A DNA stretch of 7,762 nucleotides from Shewanella sp. Lineage in GTDB: Bacteria; Pseudomonadota; Gammaproteobacteria; Enterobacterales; Shewanellaceae. The DNA lies in the NCBI GenBank assembly GCA_004195335.1, contig SDWK01000835.1, positions 1 through 7,762 of the forward strand. Reading direction: 5' to 3'. The notes under the pieces were generated by a model, which was given only the letters and a program-made list of their open reading frames with translations, searched no databases and had not been told where the DNA came from. This document shows positions 6,737 through 7,762 of this stretch, piece by piece. The first letter of the stretch is position 1. Each line of letters begins with the position of its first letter. Both the position numbers and the translations under genes were made by a program.

Positions 6737-7435
6737 TTACCCCTGAGGATCCCAACGATAGCCCATGCCGTAAACGGTATCTATGCAATCAAATTTCTCG
6801 TCTTGAGCCACGAATTTTTTACGGATCCGTTTCACATGGGAGGTGATGGTGCTGTCATCGACGAATATTTTAGCCTCCTGCATCAACTCCTGACGGTTTT
6901 TAACATGACCGGGTCGCTTGGCGAGGGCATGAACCATCCAAAATTCGGTGACGGTGAGTTCGATTGGTGCGTTATTCCAGTAAACCTGCATGCGGTTCGC
7001 GTCTATGGTCAATGCATCTCTTTCGAGTAACGTGTCCTCTGCTGGCTCTTTATCTTGTAGATCTGAGCGTCTGAAAAGCGCAGCAAGTCGAGCTATCAAG
7101 TGTGGAAAACTCACATCTTTACTTAAGTAGTCATCGGCGCCAAGACGAAGGCCACACACGGTGTCGAAATCACTGTCTCTGGCTGTTAAGAAGATGATTG
7201 GCAGATTACTGGACAGGGCCCTCAGAGATTGACATAGAGTGAATCCACCGTCGATTTCATGCTCTAGCCCGATATCGATAATCGCAAGATCTGGCAATCG
7301 GGTACTAAATGCCTGCATGGCAGTGGGACGGTTGGGATAAGCTTGCACACTATAACCTTGCTGTTGCAGCAGCTCTTTATAATTTTCCCGGATAGCGACT
7401 TCATCTTCTACGATTGCAATACGTTTGATTGACAT
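6737..7435 (-). CDS. pdsR: Proteobacterial dedicated sortase system response regulator, OmpR family
   Basis: A cytoplasmic DNA-binding response regulator of 232 residues, typical OmpR/PhoB length. The receiver domain (about 3-122) has the acidic pair E10-D11, phosphoacceptor D54 in AIIDIGL, T84 in FLTA and K106 in YLSKD, all catalytic positions intact. The C-terminal winged helix (about 135-230) has LTVTEFWMVHAL, the recognition-helix region DSTITSHVKRIRKKF (194-208) and the wing TVYGMGYRW (220-228). The start is supported by AAGG nine bases upstream (7448-7445). It directly precedes pdsS on the same strand, so the two are probably one transcript. Phosphorylation by PdsS presumably controls sortase and target genes; this is inferred from the family name and the pairing, since no sortase gene is in view. 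No clear sigma70 promoter could be picked in the about 70 bases between the start and the repeat upstream. Confidence 0.9.
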   Translation of the reverse strand: MSIKRIAIVEDEVAIRENYKELLQQQGYSVQAYPNRPTAMQAFSTRLPDLAIIDIGLEHEIDGGFTLCQSLRALSSNLPIIFLTARDSDFDTVCGLRLGADDYLSKDVSFPHLIARLAALFRRSDLQDKEPAEDTLLERDALTIDANRMQVYWNNAPIELTVTEFWMVHALAKRPGHVKNRQELMQEAKIFVDDSTITSHVKRIRKKFVAQDEKFDCIDTVYGMGYRWDPQG

Positions 7436-7504
7436 TAAAAATAACCTTGATGTTGTGATAGGTATTCAACGCTCAGAAAACACCGCTTTACCTTCTGCGA
7501 TTGC

Positions 7505-7762
7505 TATATACCCAAGCTACTTCAAAATGCTCGTTTCAGAGCTCCCGTAGGATAACTGAACAAGGCAGTGATGAAGAGAATGGTTCTTCCCTTTTCAATA
7601 TCACTAACGCAGTACAGGGATTCTACGGAAGCTCCCGAAGGGCAAGCCGAGCAGCAACATGTTTCTGCGTTATGAAATATTGAATTAGAATGACTAGTAC
7701 TGCAATTTCATGCCTTGAACTCTGTCACTTCTCGACATGCTGAATCCTGCATTTCGAGGTTG
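7505..7762. repeat. Interspersed palindromic repeat (MITE-like), right end cut by window
   Basis: Non-coding element beginning with TATATACCCAAGC. Its outer arms CTACTTCAAAATGC (7517-7530) and the reverse complement of 7749-7762 (CAACCTCGAAATGC) match at 11 of 14 positions, so the element probably finishes a few bases past the edge, perhaps with the mirrored CTTGGGTATATA. Inside, 7539-7558 pairs with 7615-7634 at 16 of 20 positions, AGAA-TGG-TTCT sits near the middle of that arm, and ATGAAAT (7674-7680) pairs with ATTTCAT in the 7705-7715 region. A 60-codon frame across 7501-7683 has no family features and is taken as spurious. The style resembles small dispersed repeats I recall from Shewanella and Vibrio, but copy number cannot be seen here. 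Confidence 0.6.
7539..7634. repeat. Internal long hairpin of the repeat element
   Basis: Left arm GAGCTCCCGTAGGATAACTG and the reverse complement of the right arm, GAGCTTCCGTAGAATCCCTG, agree at 16 of 20 positions, with a further AGTGAT match inward and a small hairpin at the centre. Either strand's RNA could fold into one extended stem. It is part of the repeat at 7505-7762 and lies upstream of pdsR, about 100 bases from its start codon. Confidence 0.55.

Noticed and set aside
7501..7683. Plus-strand frame of 60 codons
   Set aside because: It falls inside the palindromic repeat, and its sequence reflects the repeat's inverted arms and not a protein family.
1..7762. CRISPR array, tRNA, rRNA, riboswitch or insertion-sequence transposase
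   Set aside because: No regularly spaced direct repeats, cloverleaf, rRNA motifs or transposase-like frames were seen on either strand.

Overview
The window looks like a chromosomal segment of a marine gammaproteobacterium, most likely Shewanella or a close relative. This rests on three things: a two-component pair matching the proteobacterial dedicated sortase regulators (PdsR/PdsS) known mainly from Shewanella and Vibrio-type marine bacteria, an enterobacterial-like MetC, and an interspersed palindromic repeat of a style I recall from these genomes. Genus is inference; no rRNA or other marker gene is present.

All confident genes lie on the minus strand, so the transcriptional order runs from high to low coordinates. 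At the right end (about 7505-7762) is a non-coding, imperfectly palindromic repeat cut by the window edge. Next come pdsR (7435-6737, OmpR-type response regulator) and pdsS (6660-4444, large membrane histidine kinase with a carbohydrate-binding-like periplasmic module), separated by 76 bases and probably one operon. A strong imperfect palindrome and a possible tandem MetJ operator lie in front of metC (4318-3137, cystathionine beta-lyase), which ends at a clear intrinsic terminator (3086-3111). A stretch of about 680 bases (2403-3085) has no convincing gene; it holds scraps that look like decayed coding sequence. Then come an exported class C beta-lactamase-like serine hydrolase (2402-1245) and, after a 194-base gap, the start of a peptidase U32/RlhA-like protein (1050 to the left edge, incomplete).

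Functionally, PdsR/PdsS is expected to sense an envelope signal and control a sortase that anchors a surface protein. The sortase and its target gene are not in the window; by family knowledge they would be expected just beyond the right edge, next to pdsR. The other genes look like independent housekeeping or accessory functions: methionine biosynthesis, a periplasmic hydrolase, and probable RNA hydroxylation. They share no obvious pathway with the sortase regulators.
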